Assembly: GCF_017591435.1 (NCBI RefSeq)
Contig: NC_059296.1
Location: forward strand, 13,696,938 to 13,760,937
Direction: 5' to 3'
Source of the DNA: Portunus trituberculatus
Lineage: Eukaryota; Arthropoda; Malacostraca; Decapoda; Portunidae
Length of the DNA stretch: 64,000 nt
The first letter of the stretch is position 1, and each line of letters opens with the position of its first letter. Made by a program: the position numbers and the translations under genes. A model generated the notes under the pieces. It was not told the DNA's origin, did no database searches, and saw only the letters and a program-made list of their open reading frames with translations. This document shows positions 39,765-51,255 of the stretch, piece by piece.

Positions 39765-40205
39765 AGGGATCCTCGCAACTCAATGGGGTTAGGGCGGTTT
39801 TTCATTGGTTAAATCAGCGTTTATTCGAATCGTGAAGCAATTTTTCCTATAAGATACTTAAGAATCATTGGGGATAGGGACCAACGTCCAACCTAGACCC
39901 CACAAAGCATCACTATAACCTCTAAAGAATACTAACCTAGACTAAATCAGTACTATCAAAGGCTTCATTTATATCTAACTTTTTTTATTAAACACATTAG
40001 GGTGCTGTACAGTACATTTTTGGAAATAAAAACACTTGCAGCAGTCTCACGGTACTTGTCCCTGTTCTTCCAAATTGTTGATATTATTGATCTAGGGACA
40101 CCCATTTGCACTGCAATGACACTGTGAGCTATACCTGCCTCACACTTTCTTATAAGATCAAGCTTATCTTTGAAAGGCAGGAAATTGTGCTTCTTAGGGC
40201 TGGAG
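39765..40205 (-). mobile_element. pogo/Tigger fragment with N-terminal HTH
   Basis: A terminus-like CAAGGGATCCTCGCAACTCA follows TA at 39766. Read on the minus strand, 40195-40010 encodes KHNFLPFKDKLDLIRKCEAG then MGVPRSIINNIWKNRDKY, the pipsqueak-type helix-turn-helix of pogo/Tigger transposases. The element is cut off where the Harbinger copy begins. Confidence 0.7.
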
Positions 40206-40767
40206 GTGGCTTTCCGTCGTCTTGAGTCAGACGAAGTACACTGTTTTCCTCTAGCGTCAATTTTTAGTCAAATAAAGATCTATGGTTTCTAATTAACACT
40301 TTTATAATAGAATTAATTTTCTTGTTAATTGGAATGATGCAATAATCTGAAATTAATAGAATCTTGATAAGTAGATGTAAATATATTTGTATATACAGTA
40401 TATTTTTTTTTCCTAACCTAACAGTGAAAAATAGTTTAGTTGTTTGTTTACATTTGTCTAGGACTGTGACGTTCCAAGACAGAACTTCCAAGGAACAACT
40501 GGCCAAGATGAGCAGCTCTGTTGTTTATGAGTGGACAAAGCTGTCTGAAGAGTTTCTCATAGGGAGCATTAAAGGCCAAAAATAGCAACAAAAAAATATC
40601 AATGACTTGCTGGGAGTGAAGGGGCTGCCATGTTTCTTTACATTTGACAGATGCAACAAAGGCGCAAGCGAGTTTGTGTGTGATGACCAGTGTCGACAAA
40701 AGTTGACAGTCTTTAGAAAGTTAACAGAAAAAGTCAAAAGAGGAACTTTTGCAATGACCAAAGACTG
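40206..40767 (+). mobile_element. Second, diverged copy of the MADF-carrying Harbinger element
   Basis: Collinear with 169-790: TTTCCGTCGTCTT at the left, TCAATTTTTAGTCAA, then the MADF start EWTKLSEEFLIGSIKGQK followed by a stop, and AAAAGTTGACAGTC near the right end. The terminal inverted repeats are strongly eroded. Confidence 0.75.
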
Positions 40768-40882
40768 ATTGAGTTTTTTTTAGGCAATTTATATGGTATA
40801 AAGGATTCGTGTTTGGCGAAATTCACATTTGGCGGTAGTTTCGCCAGACTAATTAATTCGCCAAGTGTGGGGGCTTACTGTA

Positions 40883-41792
40883 CAGGCAATCCCCGCTTAA
40901 CGAAGGTTCACACAACAAAATTTTGCTACAACGAAGGTTTCATTTTACTACCATCTGCTCGTTTAACGAGCACCAAACTCACTTTAACGAAGTTTCATCC
41001 AGGTAATTTTTTCAAAGTTTGAAAGCCCGCCGTATCACACAAGCCGACAGGCTTTTGAATACACCAGCGCCTCTCGTGGACAACACACACACCACTCACT
41101 CCCCCTGTTCAAAACAATAACAGCATCAACAGCAGCTCATCTTCCCTCGCTCAACTTACCACCAAAACACCCTGCAATGTTGCCTAGCGTTGCTAAGAAG
41201 ACCAGGAAGTCTCTTACTCTTGACAAACTGGATATTATTCACAGACACAAGGCGAGAAAACTAATAGCATTGCTCGCCACCATCTTGACTCCATCTACTG
41301 TCTCTACTATTTTCAAGTCAGTAGACTCTATTAAGAAGGCTTGTGAGACCGTATCTTCCTTGCAAGCTAAAAGAACCACCTGAACTCGTGACTCTACAAT
41401 AGAAAAATGGAAAGCCTTGTGGAAATATGGTACCTAAGTTTTGTATGCGGTACAATGATGCGCCCTTTATTTACATTCCACAGGTTGCCGGTTAGTGTCT
41501 TTCCCGTTTCACTCTCCCTCCCTTCATAAATTTAAGATCATCATCATTATACAGTTACATACATACATACATTAGTGTACATTATATTGACTTAAATTAA
41601 ACTGCCTAAATGTTTACCTTCATAATTTTTACTTTCATTAAACCTTTCACTATACTATGGTGCACTCTTGCTTTGTTTACTCTCAATGGAAGTTCAAGTC
41701 AGGGGTTGAACTTGTTATAATTGGTTCGCTTAACAAAAATTTGCTTAACGAAGGGTTTTTTAGGAACGTAACCTTCGTTAAGTGGGGATTGC

Positions 41793-41795
<3 letters not shown>
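40883..41795 (+). mobile_element. 0.9-kb non-autonomous Tigger element, copy 2
   Basis: Ends CAGGCAATCCCCGCTTAACG and the inverse ending GGGGATTGCCTG, with TA on both sides (40881-40882, 41796-41797). The plus strand encodes MLPSVAKKTRKSLTLDKLDI, the degraded HTH start. The right TA merges into a (TA)n array. Confidence 0.9.
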
Positions 41796-42381
<586 letters not shown>

Positions 42382-42502
42382 GGATCCTAAACAGCATACA
42401 ATTTAGTTCAGTAATGATATTAATTTTTTGTGATTTTCACATTACACAATCTTTTCAGGAACATATCCCTCACATAAATTGATAAATCCCTGTTTACATA
42501 TA

Positions 42503-43821
42503 CAGTGGTGCCTTGGAATACGAAATTAATCTGTTCAAAATTTTTTTCTTACTCCAAAACGTTCTTACTCCAAAGCATCAAAATACTGTACATGTATTCT
42601 TATGGAAGAAATTATAATTTGTTCCAAACCACCTCCCAAGACCAAAAAAAAAAATTTTTTCACCTAATTTCTTACTTTTTGCATACTATTACTATATATA
42701 CTACTACTACTATTATGCTATAACTATAAAAGACAGGAAAATAAAGCAGGAAAGTAAGCAAAATGTAATATAATGAAAATTCAACTTCTTGTGGTCAGAA
42801 ACAAGCGTCACCACATCCTCTTCATGTGACTCCATCAAGCCAGCACCACACACTCTTATATAAGCCAATATGTTTTTCTTTAATATACTGCATTCATTAT
42901 GGAAAATAAATCAGGGAAGTAAGCAAATTGTAATATGAAAATTCAACTTCGTGGTTAGAAACAAGTGTCAACACATCCTTCTCAGCAGACTCCATCACCC
43001 CAGCACTATGCACTCTTATCTAAACCAGTAACGAGATAAAAATAACAATTCCAATATTGTCATGCATCATAATAAGTTTCTGAATTGCTTATTTATCCAT
43101 GGAAATACATGTATATCTTATATCTCTCCAAGAAATACATAAAAAAATGATAAAATACAGCATACTGAAATAAGTGCTCTCACCATCCTCACGTTTGGCG
43201 CCCTCCCACCTACACAAACATATCCTTGTAAAAGCTGATACATAATTGGCTAAGTGTCCACCATGTTGAAAACAATGGGCCAATGACAGGCCTTAATATA
43301 TGACAGATAGACTCTAGTATAAACAAACTATGCAGCATAAAGGAGTGCAGGTTTTGAAAAGCGCCACGATAATGCCTGACGGGCTCTAATATAAGAGCCA
43401 TGATTGTGCCTGACGGGCTATAAGGGTTAAGGCTTTTAATTCATGAGCTGGATACTCTCTCTTTCCGTCAGATTTTCTGAAATTTTCCATATATTTGTCT
43501 GTATGTCTCGTGACCATGTGTGCTGCTACACTAGGCAATGATCTTAATGACTAAAAAAACTTAATATTATTATCCCAGAATATTATTATCCCAGACACTA
43601 CAAAACAACAACCAAACAACTGCAAACACTCCTGAGGCACTGAGGCAGTGTGGTGCCCCAGCATGCAGTCAGCTGATTACGCAATCTGTTCACCGCGTTT
43701 GTTATTGTTCACACGCCAAAGCAAAGTTCGTCCTCCAATGCAAAAAAAAAAAAAAACACAATTTTTTGTTCGTATTCCAAGTTACTCATACTCAAAAGCA
43801 TTCGTACTCTAAGGTACCACT
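42503..43821. mobile_element. 1.3-kb Tigger MITE, copy A
   Basis: Starts CAGTGGTGCCTTGGAATACG after TA and ends with an inverse match (GTACTCTAAGGTACCACTTT), the last bases being eroded. Two internal blocks starting GGAAAATAAA at 42736 and 42901 are a 165-bp tandem duplication. No transposase is recognisable. Copy B is at 61159-62472. Confidence 0.85.
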
Positions 43822-43824
43822 TTG

Positions 43825-43924
<100 letters not shown>

Positions 43925-44282
43925 GTCCTCGTTTTACACTAGTTTAGTATACAATAAATTCGCAGATACGATAATTGACAATTACTACCATTTTTTCAAT
44001 TTACGATAAAAAAAATCGCACTTACGATATTTGAAATTCCCGCCGCCTGTGATTGTGGCGCTGCACTGCGACCAAGTCGGACCAACAACAAATCAGTCAC
44101 TTTCGCGCCAGCACGATGAATAGCAGTGAGACTGTGCTCGGTGATTTACTTACATTATTCTCTGCATTTAAGACCAATTCCTGTCCAAAATGTCACCGAA
44201 ACGTAATTTGGATTTTGGTGAAGAAGTGGGTAAGGGTGAACGAGCCAGGAAAAGTTTAATGTTGGAAACGAAGCTTGATATA

Positions 44283-46733
44283 CAGGTTGAACCTCGATTT
44301 AACGGCAAGCTCGGGGATTTGCCGTTGCCGTTAAATCGATTTTGCCGTTAAAACCGATAAATACTAAAAATATAAAAAAATAATAGAAAATAAAAAGTTA
44401 GGTTAGGAGAAAACGAAAATTAATGTTCTTACCATGTACTGGACGCTTCTTCCGCTCAAGAACGCAGGTGTCTTCTTATTTACTACTGTAGGTGAGGAGT
44501 TACTGTTGCATGGATGGAGTGGAGGTTGAAGGAACGGCTGCAAGGGTGATATCTTGCTGGCGATCACTGATGTCTGCAGGGTCTGAATGGTTGCTGATGT
44601 CAGGTAGGCTGATGTCTGGGGTCTCTGGTGGGGTACTGACTGGTGTAACAGTACTAACTGAAGGGGAGACTGGGATTTTTACGATGTCTGGAGCAGATGA
44701 TGGTCCTGGTGCAGATGATGGATGAGGTGAAGGAGTACGCTTGTCACACATAGCCTTGAAAAGATCTTGTAGCTTAGTCTGTTTGAGAAGTTTCGGTTTT
44801 TCTTTGATGAGAGTGGATTGTATGTTGTACACCTGCATAATCTGTTGTTCTGTGATGCAGGGCCTCTGCTCCAGTGCACAAATCAGTTCTTCACACAACT
44901 CGATGGTCCTGTCATGTGAGACCTTTTTCGGGTGTTCATCATCCTGTGTGCTGTTCTCATCATCACTGTCCTCCTCCCTTTGCTCCTTCTTAAATTCTTC
45001 TGGGGTGGTTACCATCCTCACTATCTCCTGAGACGTGTAAGCGTGTGCCACAGGACCATCGTCGTCCACGTCTAGCCACTCCTCAACAGCTTTATCCTGA
45101 AGTTCCTTTGACACTGAACTGCTGTACTGCTTTGCGTACTCCATAATTTCCCCAACAGTTTTCTTGGCCTCAGAAACCCGAAAACCACCAAAGTCAGCAT
45201 CAATGTCGTCCAACTCCTCTGCCTGGAACATTAGACTTGGCCACAACTTGTGCCAACAGTTGTGGAGTGTTGATTTTTCCACCATGTCCCAGGCATTAGC
45301 GACCCCATACAGCACATTCCGCATGTTGTACTCCTTCCTGAACTCGTCGATTGTCTTCCCTTCACTCACACCCATCAACATTTTTCTCATAAAAATGCGT
45401 CGATACTTCCGTTTCATTGATCTCAAGATTCCCTTATCTTGAGGTTGAATGAGAGAGGTGCAATTGGGAGGCATGTAGGTCACAAAAACGTTGTCTTTCA
45501 TCATCTGATCAGCAGGGGGGTGGCCAGGGCAGTTGTCCAGCAACAAAAGTATTTTACAGTCCTTGGGCAAGCCAGCTTTCGTGCAATGTTCCCTTGCCTC
45601 AGGAACGAACATCTTCTCAAACCACTCCAACATCATTTTCTGGGTCATCCACGCACGTTTGTTTGCACGATAGTGGACAGGCAACACTCGCATGCCCTTC
45701 AACGCGCGTGGATTCTGGCTCTTCCCGATAACCAAAGGTTTGCAGCGATGGCTCCCAGCAGCATTGGCACAGGCCAATACTGTAACCCTGTCCTTTGGCT
45801 CTTTAAAGCCTTCAAGTGCCCCCTCATCTTCGTGGCGTAGTGTCTTGTGGGGCATGCAACGCCAGTACAAAGCAGTCTCATCGGCATTGTAAACTTGTTC
45901 TGGACTTAAGTTCTCATCCTTGATAATTTTCTCAAAAACATCAACATACCGCTCAGCATTCTCGTGATCGGCAGACTTAGCCTCACCACAGGTCGTTCCT
46001 TCAGAAATGCCATGCCGTTTCTTAAACCGATCTAGCCAACCACTCGACAAATGAAATTCACCTTCAATGTTCAGTAAATCAAAAAATATTTTAGCCTGCT
46101 CAAGTATCATGTCACCAGATAACTTAACACCTTCACTGCGTACTTGCCGAAACCACTCCATTAAACAAACTTCTAAGTCCTCGTACTTTCCAGGTTTCAT
46201 ATGCTTACGTTTGCTCATTAACTTCTTACTGTCACTGTCAGCAAAATACGTTAAAAGTTGCACTTTCTGTTTCTTTAAGTCGTACACAGTAGACGAACCA
46301 CACCCGTACATTTCACACAGCTTACGTACGGGTAAGCCACTATCCAACTTCTTCAATAACTCAACTTTCTGTGCAATAGTCAATGACAAACGCTTTTTCT
46401 TTTCACTTGGACCACTTTTTCCAAAGTCTGCAGGCCTTTTCGAAGCCATTTTGCCAAAATATATCACCGAACTAACAAAGACTAGGACGAAAGTAAACGA
46501 ATACGTCTTCTCTCTATGCTGTCTAGGCGGGAAATAACGCTTGTGGCGGGAAACTGCACGTGGGTTGGAGCGGCACACCAGCGCCGGTACATCGGTGCGG
46601 CGGAATCGGTACTAGGCGATGCCGGTAAATGCCGAAATGCCGTTAAAGACAACACTATGTTCCCACCGGAAATTTTTGCCGTTAAACACGGGATTCCGGT
46701 AAATCGCGTGCCGTTAAAGCGGGGTTCAACCTG
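44283..46733 (-). mobile_element. Complete autonomous-looking pogo/Tigger transposon
   Basis: Ends CAGGTTGAACCTCGATTTAA at 44283 and the complementary sequence ending GGGGTTCAACCTG at 46733, inverted repeats of about 28 bp with few mismatches, flanked by TA (44281-44282 and 46734-46735). Repeated GCCGTTAAA-type motifs lie inside both ends. It is 2451 bp with one uninterrupted transposase gene, so every part needed for transposition appears present. Confidence 0.93.
44500..46449 (-). CDS. pogo/Tigger family transposase, intact, 649 aa
   Basis: A DNA-cutting transposase of the Tc1/mariner superfamily. From the chosen Met (MASKRPADFG; the frame is open 43 codons further upstream, but that part overlaps the subterminal repeats), residues about 20-65 form the CENP-B-type N-terminal HTH (LTIAQKVELLKKLDSGLP). 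Residues about 85-150 form the second HTH (GWLDRFKKRHGIS). The DDE domain follows, with catalytic Asp190 in VYNADET, Asp305 in LLLLDNCPGHP and Asp338 in IQPQDKG, a DD32D arrangement as in Tigger. The C-terminal ~120 residues are acidic and Ser/Pro-rich. No stop or frameshift. It could be an active transposon or a recently inserted copy; nothing suggests domestication, because its inverted repeats are intact. Confidence 0.93.
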   Translation of the reverse strand: MASKRPADFGKSGPSEKKKRLSLTIAQKVELLKKLDSGLPVRKLCEMYGCGSSTVYDLKKQKVQLLTYFADSDSKKLMSKRKHMKPGKYEDLEVCLMEWFRQVRSEGVKLSGDMILEQAKIFFDLLNIEGEFHLSSGWLDRFKKRHGISEGTTCGEAKSADHENAERYVDVFEKIIKDENLSPEQVYNADETALYWRCMPHKTLRHEDEGALEGFKEPKDRVTVLACANAAGSHRCKPLVIGKSQNPRALKGMRVLPVHYRANKRAWMTQKMMLEWFEKMFVPEAREHCTKAGLPKDCKILLLLDNCPGHPPADQMMKDNVFVTYMPPNCTSLIQPQDKGILRSMKRKYRRIFMRKMLMGVSEGKTIDEFRKEYNMRNVLYGVANAWDMVEKSTLHNCWHKLWPSLMFQAEELDDIDADFGGFRVSEAKKTVGEIMEYAKQYSSSVSKELQDKAVEEWLDVDDDGPVAHAYTSQEIVRMVTTPEEFKKEQREEDSDDENSTQDDEHPKKVSHDRTIELCEELICALEQRPCITEQQIMQVYNIQSTLIKEKPKLLKQTKLQDLFKAMCDKRTPSPHPSSAPGPSSAPDIVKIPVSPSVSTVTPVSTPPETPDISLPDISNHSDPADISDRQQDITLAAVPSTSTPSMQQ

Positions 46734-47073
46734 TAGTCAAGAGAAAAGAACTTGGGGAAGGCTCGTCAGCTATAAGCCGTTCCCTGAATTTACCACAGTT
46801 GCTACTGTTTTGAGGAATGCTTCAAGTGTTAAGGAGGCAGCAGCTAATGCTTCAAGCCTGCAGGTAAAATTGCTGACAAAACATCGGGAACCCATTATGA
46901 GCCTCATTTCAGAAAAGGCGTTGTCTATTATTGAAACCTTGAAGGTTGGGATGGATGTTTGTTTACTTTTTTCGATTGACTTTCATACTGAGCTGGAACG
47001 TATTCCTATCTAATACATGTTAAAACGGATTCGGTTTACAATAGCTTTTTGAGGAATGCATAGTGTAAAACTA

Positions 47074-47348
<275 letters not shown>

Positions 47349-47409
47349 CAAATTGCAACTTGTATGTAATTATGTGGGAAATACATTTTCACTATTTATT
47401 CCTGCAGAA

Positions 47410-47690
47410 ATGTATGTGGGTTGCCATCTTACTATAATTACTGATATGTTTATCTGTATAGACATCAGATGTCCATGCATAGGTTCGAATCCTACCACAT
47501 GCCATCTGGAAACTATGTCATTTGTCAAGTGGTTTAAAGTTACTACATGTCACCATGGTACCCAGGCTATAGGTGAAGGTGTAATTGCCTTACACCAAAG
47601 ATGTGCTTGGGTGGTTATATGTGCCTTAATATGGGTACCACCATAAATAGAATTGCCTGTGCCACTAATGGATGGAAGTTGGACAGTGCT
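47410..47690 (+). mobile_element. Possible tRNA-related SINE fragment
   Basis: A perfect polymerase III B box GGTTCGAATCC at 47482-47492 within ATAGG-TTCGAAT-CCTAC, a possible T arm. The A box is not convincing and no second copy is present, so the assignment is weak. Confidence 0.35.
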
Positions 47691-47699
47691 TCCCATATT

Positions 47700-48147
47700 C
47701 TTCAAGTATACCTACAGGTGCTATAGGCTATAACATAGAAAAATAAAAACAGATGAAATCAAACTCTATTCATGAAGAAAAGTATATAAGTTGATTTTCT
47801 AGTGTATTGGCATTTAGATTTATGTGGTTATCTCCAAATTTCCAAATAAGTACATCCTTGACCAGAAGTATATTAATCCAGGAAGTATTCAAAAGGAAGG
47901 CAGTAAGTTTGTGCTACTTAAAAGTCCAAGCGATGTAGATCATCTTATTAGTATATGGAAACCATAATTTTGAATAAGAATAGGCAACTTGAGTGTCATG
48001 GTGAGAAAATTGTTGTCTAACTAAAATGAACATCTCGCTGGCCTGTGCCTTGCTTAATTGGGCTTAATTAACACATTGTTGGACAACCAGTTAATTCCTG
48101 TTGTATTGTCCATGCCACTACACCATGAGGAGAAGGAAAGCTTCTTG
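47700..48147. other. Unassigned sequence
   Basis: AT-rich; nothing recognised. Confidence 0.5.
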
Positions 48148-48149
48148 TA

Positions 48150-49043
48150 CAGGCAACCCCCGCTCAACGAAGGTTCACACAACGAAATTTCGCTACAACG
48201 AAGGTTTCATTTTACTACCATCTGCTCGTTTAACAAACACCAAACTCGCTTTAACGAAGTTTTATCCAGGTAGTTTTTTCCAAGTTTGAAAGGCCCGCCG
48301 TATCATGCAAACCGGCAGGCTTTTGAATACACCAGTGCCCCTGTTCAAAAGAATTGCAGCGTCAGCAGCAGCTCATCTTCCCTCGCTCAATTTACCACCA
48401 AAACGCCCTGCAATGTCACCTAGCGTTGCTAAGAAGACCAGGAAGTCTCTTACTCTCGAAGTGAAGCTGGATATTATTCACAGACATGAGAGAGGCGAGA
48501 AAAGTAATAGCATTGCTCGCCACCATCTTGACTCCATCTACTGTCTCTACTATTTTCAAGTCAGCAGACTCTATTAAGAAGGCTGGTGAGACTGAATCTT
48601 CCTTGCAAGCTAAAAGAACCACCTGAACTCGTGACTACAATGGATAAAATGGAAAGCCTTGTGGAAATGTGGTACGTACATAAGTTTTCTATGTGATACA
48701 ATGATGCGCCCTTTGTTTACATTCCACAGGTTGCCCATTAGTGTCTTTCCCGTTTCACTCTCCCTCCCTTCATGAATTTAAGATCATCAACATTATAAAG
48801 TTATGTACATACATACATTAGTGAACATTATAATGACTTAAATTAAACTGCCTATATGTTTAACTTCATAATTTTTATTTTCATTAAATCTTTCACTATA
48901 CTATGATGCACTCTCGCTTTGTTTACTCTCAATGGAAGTTCAAGTCAGGGGTTAAACTTGTTATAATCGGTTCGCTTAACGAAATTTTGCTTAACGAAGG
49001 GTTGTTTAGGAACGTAACCCCTTTGTTAAGCGGGGTTTGCCTG
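48150..49043 (+). mobile_element. 0.9-kb non-autonomous Tigger element, copy 3
   Basis: Ends CAGGCAACCCCCGCTCAACG and the inverse ending GGGGTTTGCCTG, with TA on both sides (48148-48149, 49044-49045). The plus strand encodes MSPSVAKKTRKSLTLEVKLD then IIHRHERGEKSNSIARHH, the pogo HTH, after which the frame is lost. Confidence 0.92.
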
Positions 49044-49239
49044 TATTCCTCTTTCGTCATTCCAGGACATTCCTGAGGGATGTTTGTTTTGGTGCTCAAT
49101 TTCTTTGCCATATCACTTTTGTCGTAAAAGGGATGCTAAAATCACCACAAAAATAACTATATCCATATATCACGATGTTATTGAGTATGTTGGGTCATGT
49201 TGCACTCATACCTTGGTTTAACAGACCTTGGTTCAATGG

Positions 49240-49422
49240 ATTGTGGAACCAATGGACAGTTTAAAAGTCCTGGGGTGTGGATGGATGAACAATTTAAAAA
49301 TCCTGTGGTATGGATGGATGGATGAATTAAAAATTCTGTGGTGTGGATGGACAGACAATTTAAAAGTCCAGTGATATGGATGGATGGATGGACAGTTTGA
49401 AAGGCCAGTGATGTAATTGGAC
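49240..49422 (+). repeat. Minisatellite of ~33-37 bp units
   Basis: Roughly five degenerate copies of a unit containing TGGATGGAC and ACAGTTTAAAAGTCC. Confidence 0.75.
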
Positions 49423-49465
49423 AGCGAATTGACCGAAAACTTCACATAGATTGAAGTCACATGGT

Positions 49466-49876
49466 GTAGATGGAATACTTCTCAAATGGCTTGAAGACTG
49501 GCTTTCTGAGAGAAAACAGCGTGTTGTTTTAAATGGTAAATTTTTAAAATGGCGAGAAGTCTTAAGCAGTGTACCACAGGGATCTGTGCTTGGCCCGGTT
49601 CTGTAGATGGAATACTTCTCAAATGGCTTGAAGACTGGCTTTCTGAGAGAAAACAGCGTGTTGTTTTAAATGGTAAGTTTTCAAAATGGCGAGAAGTCTT
49701 AAGCAGTGTACCACAGGGATCTGTGCTTGGCCCAGTTCTGTAGATGGAATACTTCTCAAATGGCTTGAAGACTGGCTTTCTGAGAGAAAACAGCGTGTTG
49801 TTTTAAATGGTAAATTTTCAAAATGGTGAGAAGTCTTAAGCAGTGTACCACAGGGATCTGTGCTTGGCCCGGTTCT
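49466..49876 (+). repeat. Exact 137-bp tandem triplication inside a LINE RT
   Basis: Units begin GTAGATGGAATACTTCTCAA at 49466, 49603 and 49740, each exactly 137 bp with only a few base differences. Each encodes the RT segment LKWLEDWLSERKQRVVLNGK then VPQGSVLGPVL. As 137 is not a multiple of 3, each repeat changes frame. Confidence 0.97.
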
Positions 49877-50997
49877 TTTCCTTATTTATGTTAATGATAT
49901 CGATGAGGGCTTCACCTGTAAAGTAAGTAAGTTTGCTGATGATACTAAGATAATGAATAAAGTAGTCACATCGGAGGATAAAAGAAAACTACAATCAGAT
50001 CTCAACCGCTTAGCCACTTGGTCAGACAAGTGGCAGATGAGCTTCAATGTAGATAAATGTAAAGTGTTGCACATTGGTAGCAATAATGATCATACTAATT
50101 ATTTAATGAACGGTTCCGAGCTTCTTAAGGTTGATGAGGAAAAAGACTTAGGCGTCATAATTACTTCAGACCTCAAGTCAACTAAACACTGCTCGGAAGT
50201 AGTCAAAACGGCAAACAAACTGCTTGGGTTTATCGGTAGAACTTTTCAATTTAAATCAGAAGGGGTTATTCTCACATTGTTTAATGCACTCGTCTGACCT
50301 CATCTTGAATACTGTGTCCAGTTCTGGTCACCCTACTATAGGAAAGATATAGACAACCTGGAGAGAGTCCAAAGAAGAGTCACCAAATTGATCCCACGAC
50401 TGCGAAACAAGCCTTACGAGGAGCGCTTGAGGGAACTCAACTTGTTCAGTTTAGAGAAGCAGTGTATGTGAGGAGATTTGATTGAACTATCTAAAATGTT
50501 CCGGGGCTTTGATAACATAAATGTAAACAACTATCTCACCATTGACAGCTCCAACACCACTAGAAATAATGGCTACAAGATTACAGGTAAACGTTTCAGG
50601 TGAGACGAGGCAAAACATTATTTCTTCAATAGAATTGTAAATGTCTGGAACTCTCTCCCAGCACGTGTTGTCCGTAGCAATACGATAGAAACTTTTAAAA
50701 AAAGGTTGGGCATTCACTTCACATTAACCCCTCAAATGACATACTTTGCACCTTCATAAGATACCCTTTTTTTTTTTATTTGTAGTTACTGTACTAGATA
50801 GTGTCACTTCTCCTTCAATCTTTCCTGTCACATCTTTGACTTTCTCTCCCTGTGGCCTCTTTTCTTCTTCCTTGAACCCTGATGTCCTTCAACCTCTAAC
50901 TTATAGAATCTGTAGTGGTAGCATAGGCACACAGACAGCCTCGTTAGGCCCAGTAGGGCTGTTGCTGTCTGTTCCTTTCTTTGTATTCCTTTGTATA
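49466..50997 (+). mobile_element. CR1-like LINE, 5' truncated, with tandem triplication
   Basis: After the triplicated segment the RT continues FLIYVNDIDEGFTCKVSKFA then DDTKIMNKV (FADD catalytic motif), EEKDLGVIITSDL, and, past stops, LEYCVQFWSPYYRKDIDNLE. It then runs to WNSLPARVVRSNTIETFKK. The 3' UTR contains AGCCTCGTTAGGCCCAGTAG and ends with CTTTGTATTC-type repeats. A different subfamily from the LINE at 10 kb. Inactive. Confidence 0.88.
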
Positions 50998-51255
50998 CCT
51001 TGGTAGTGTAGTGTGTAATGATGGTGGGTCGACCCAGGAAGTTGTATGGCGGATTGGCCTGGCCCACAGCGTTATCAACTTGCTAAACATGAGTATTTGG
51101 TATTATTGGTACCTGTGCAGATGGACAAAGATTTGGATCTTCACGTTGCTGGTGATCCCTGTCTTACTCTATGGTTGTAAGACATGGACGCTGAACACCA
51201 ATCTGAAGAGGGAAATTGATTTCTTTGGTAGTAGATGCCTTCAGAGGGAAATTCG
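50995..51255 (+). mobile_element. RTE-like LINE reverse-transcriptase C-terminal fragment
   Basis: Reads YLGSVVCNDGGSTQEVVWRI, then VIPVLLYGCKTWTLNTNLKR and FFGSRCLQREI, the thumb/C-terminal region of an RTE-like RT (YLGS ... LLYG.ETWTL ... CLR). It directly abuts the LINE 3' end at its left. Clade assignment is by eye. Confidence 0.7.

Noticed and set aside
45439..46537. Plus-strand frames of 133 and 156 codons opposite the Tigger transposase
   Set aside because: Antisense shadows of an unambiguous transposase gene.
47482..47492. Perfect B box as a true tRNA gene
   Set aside because: No acceptor stem, D arm or anticodon stem can be formed around it; at most a SINE relic.
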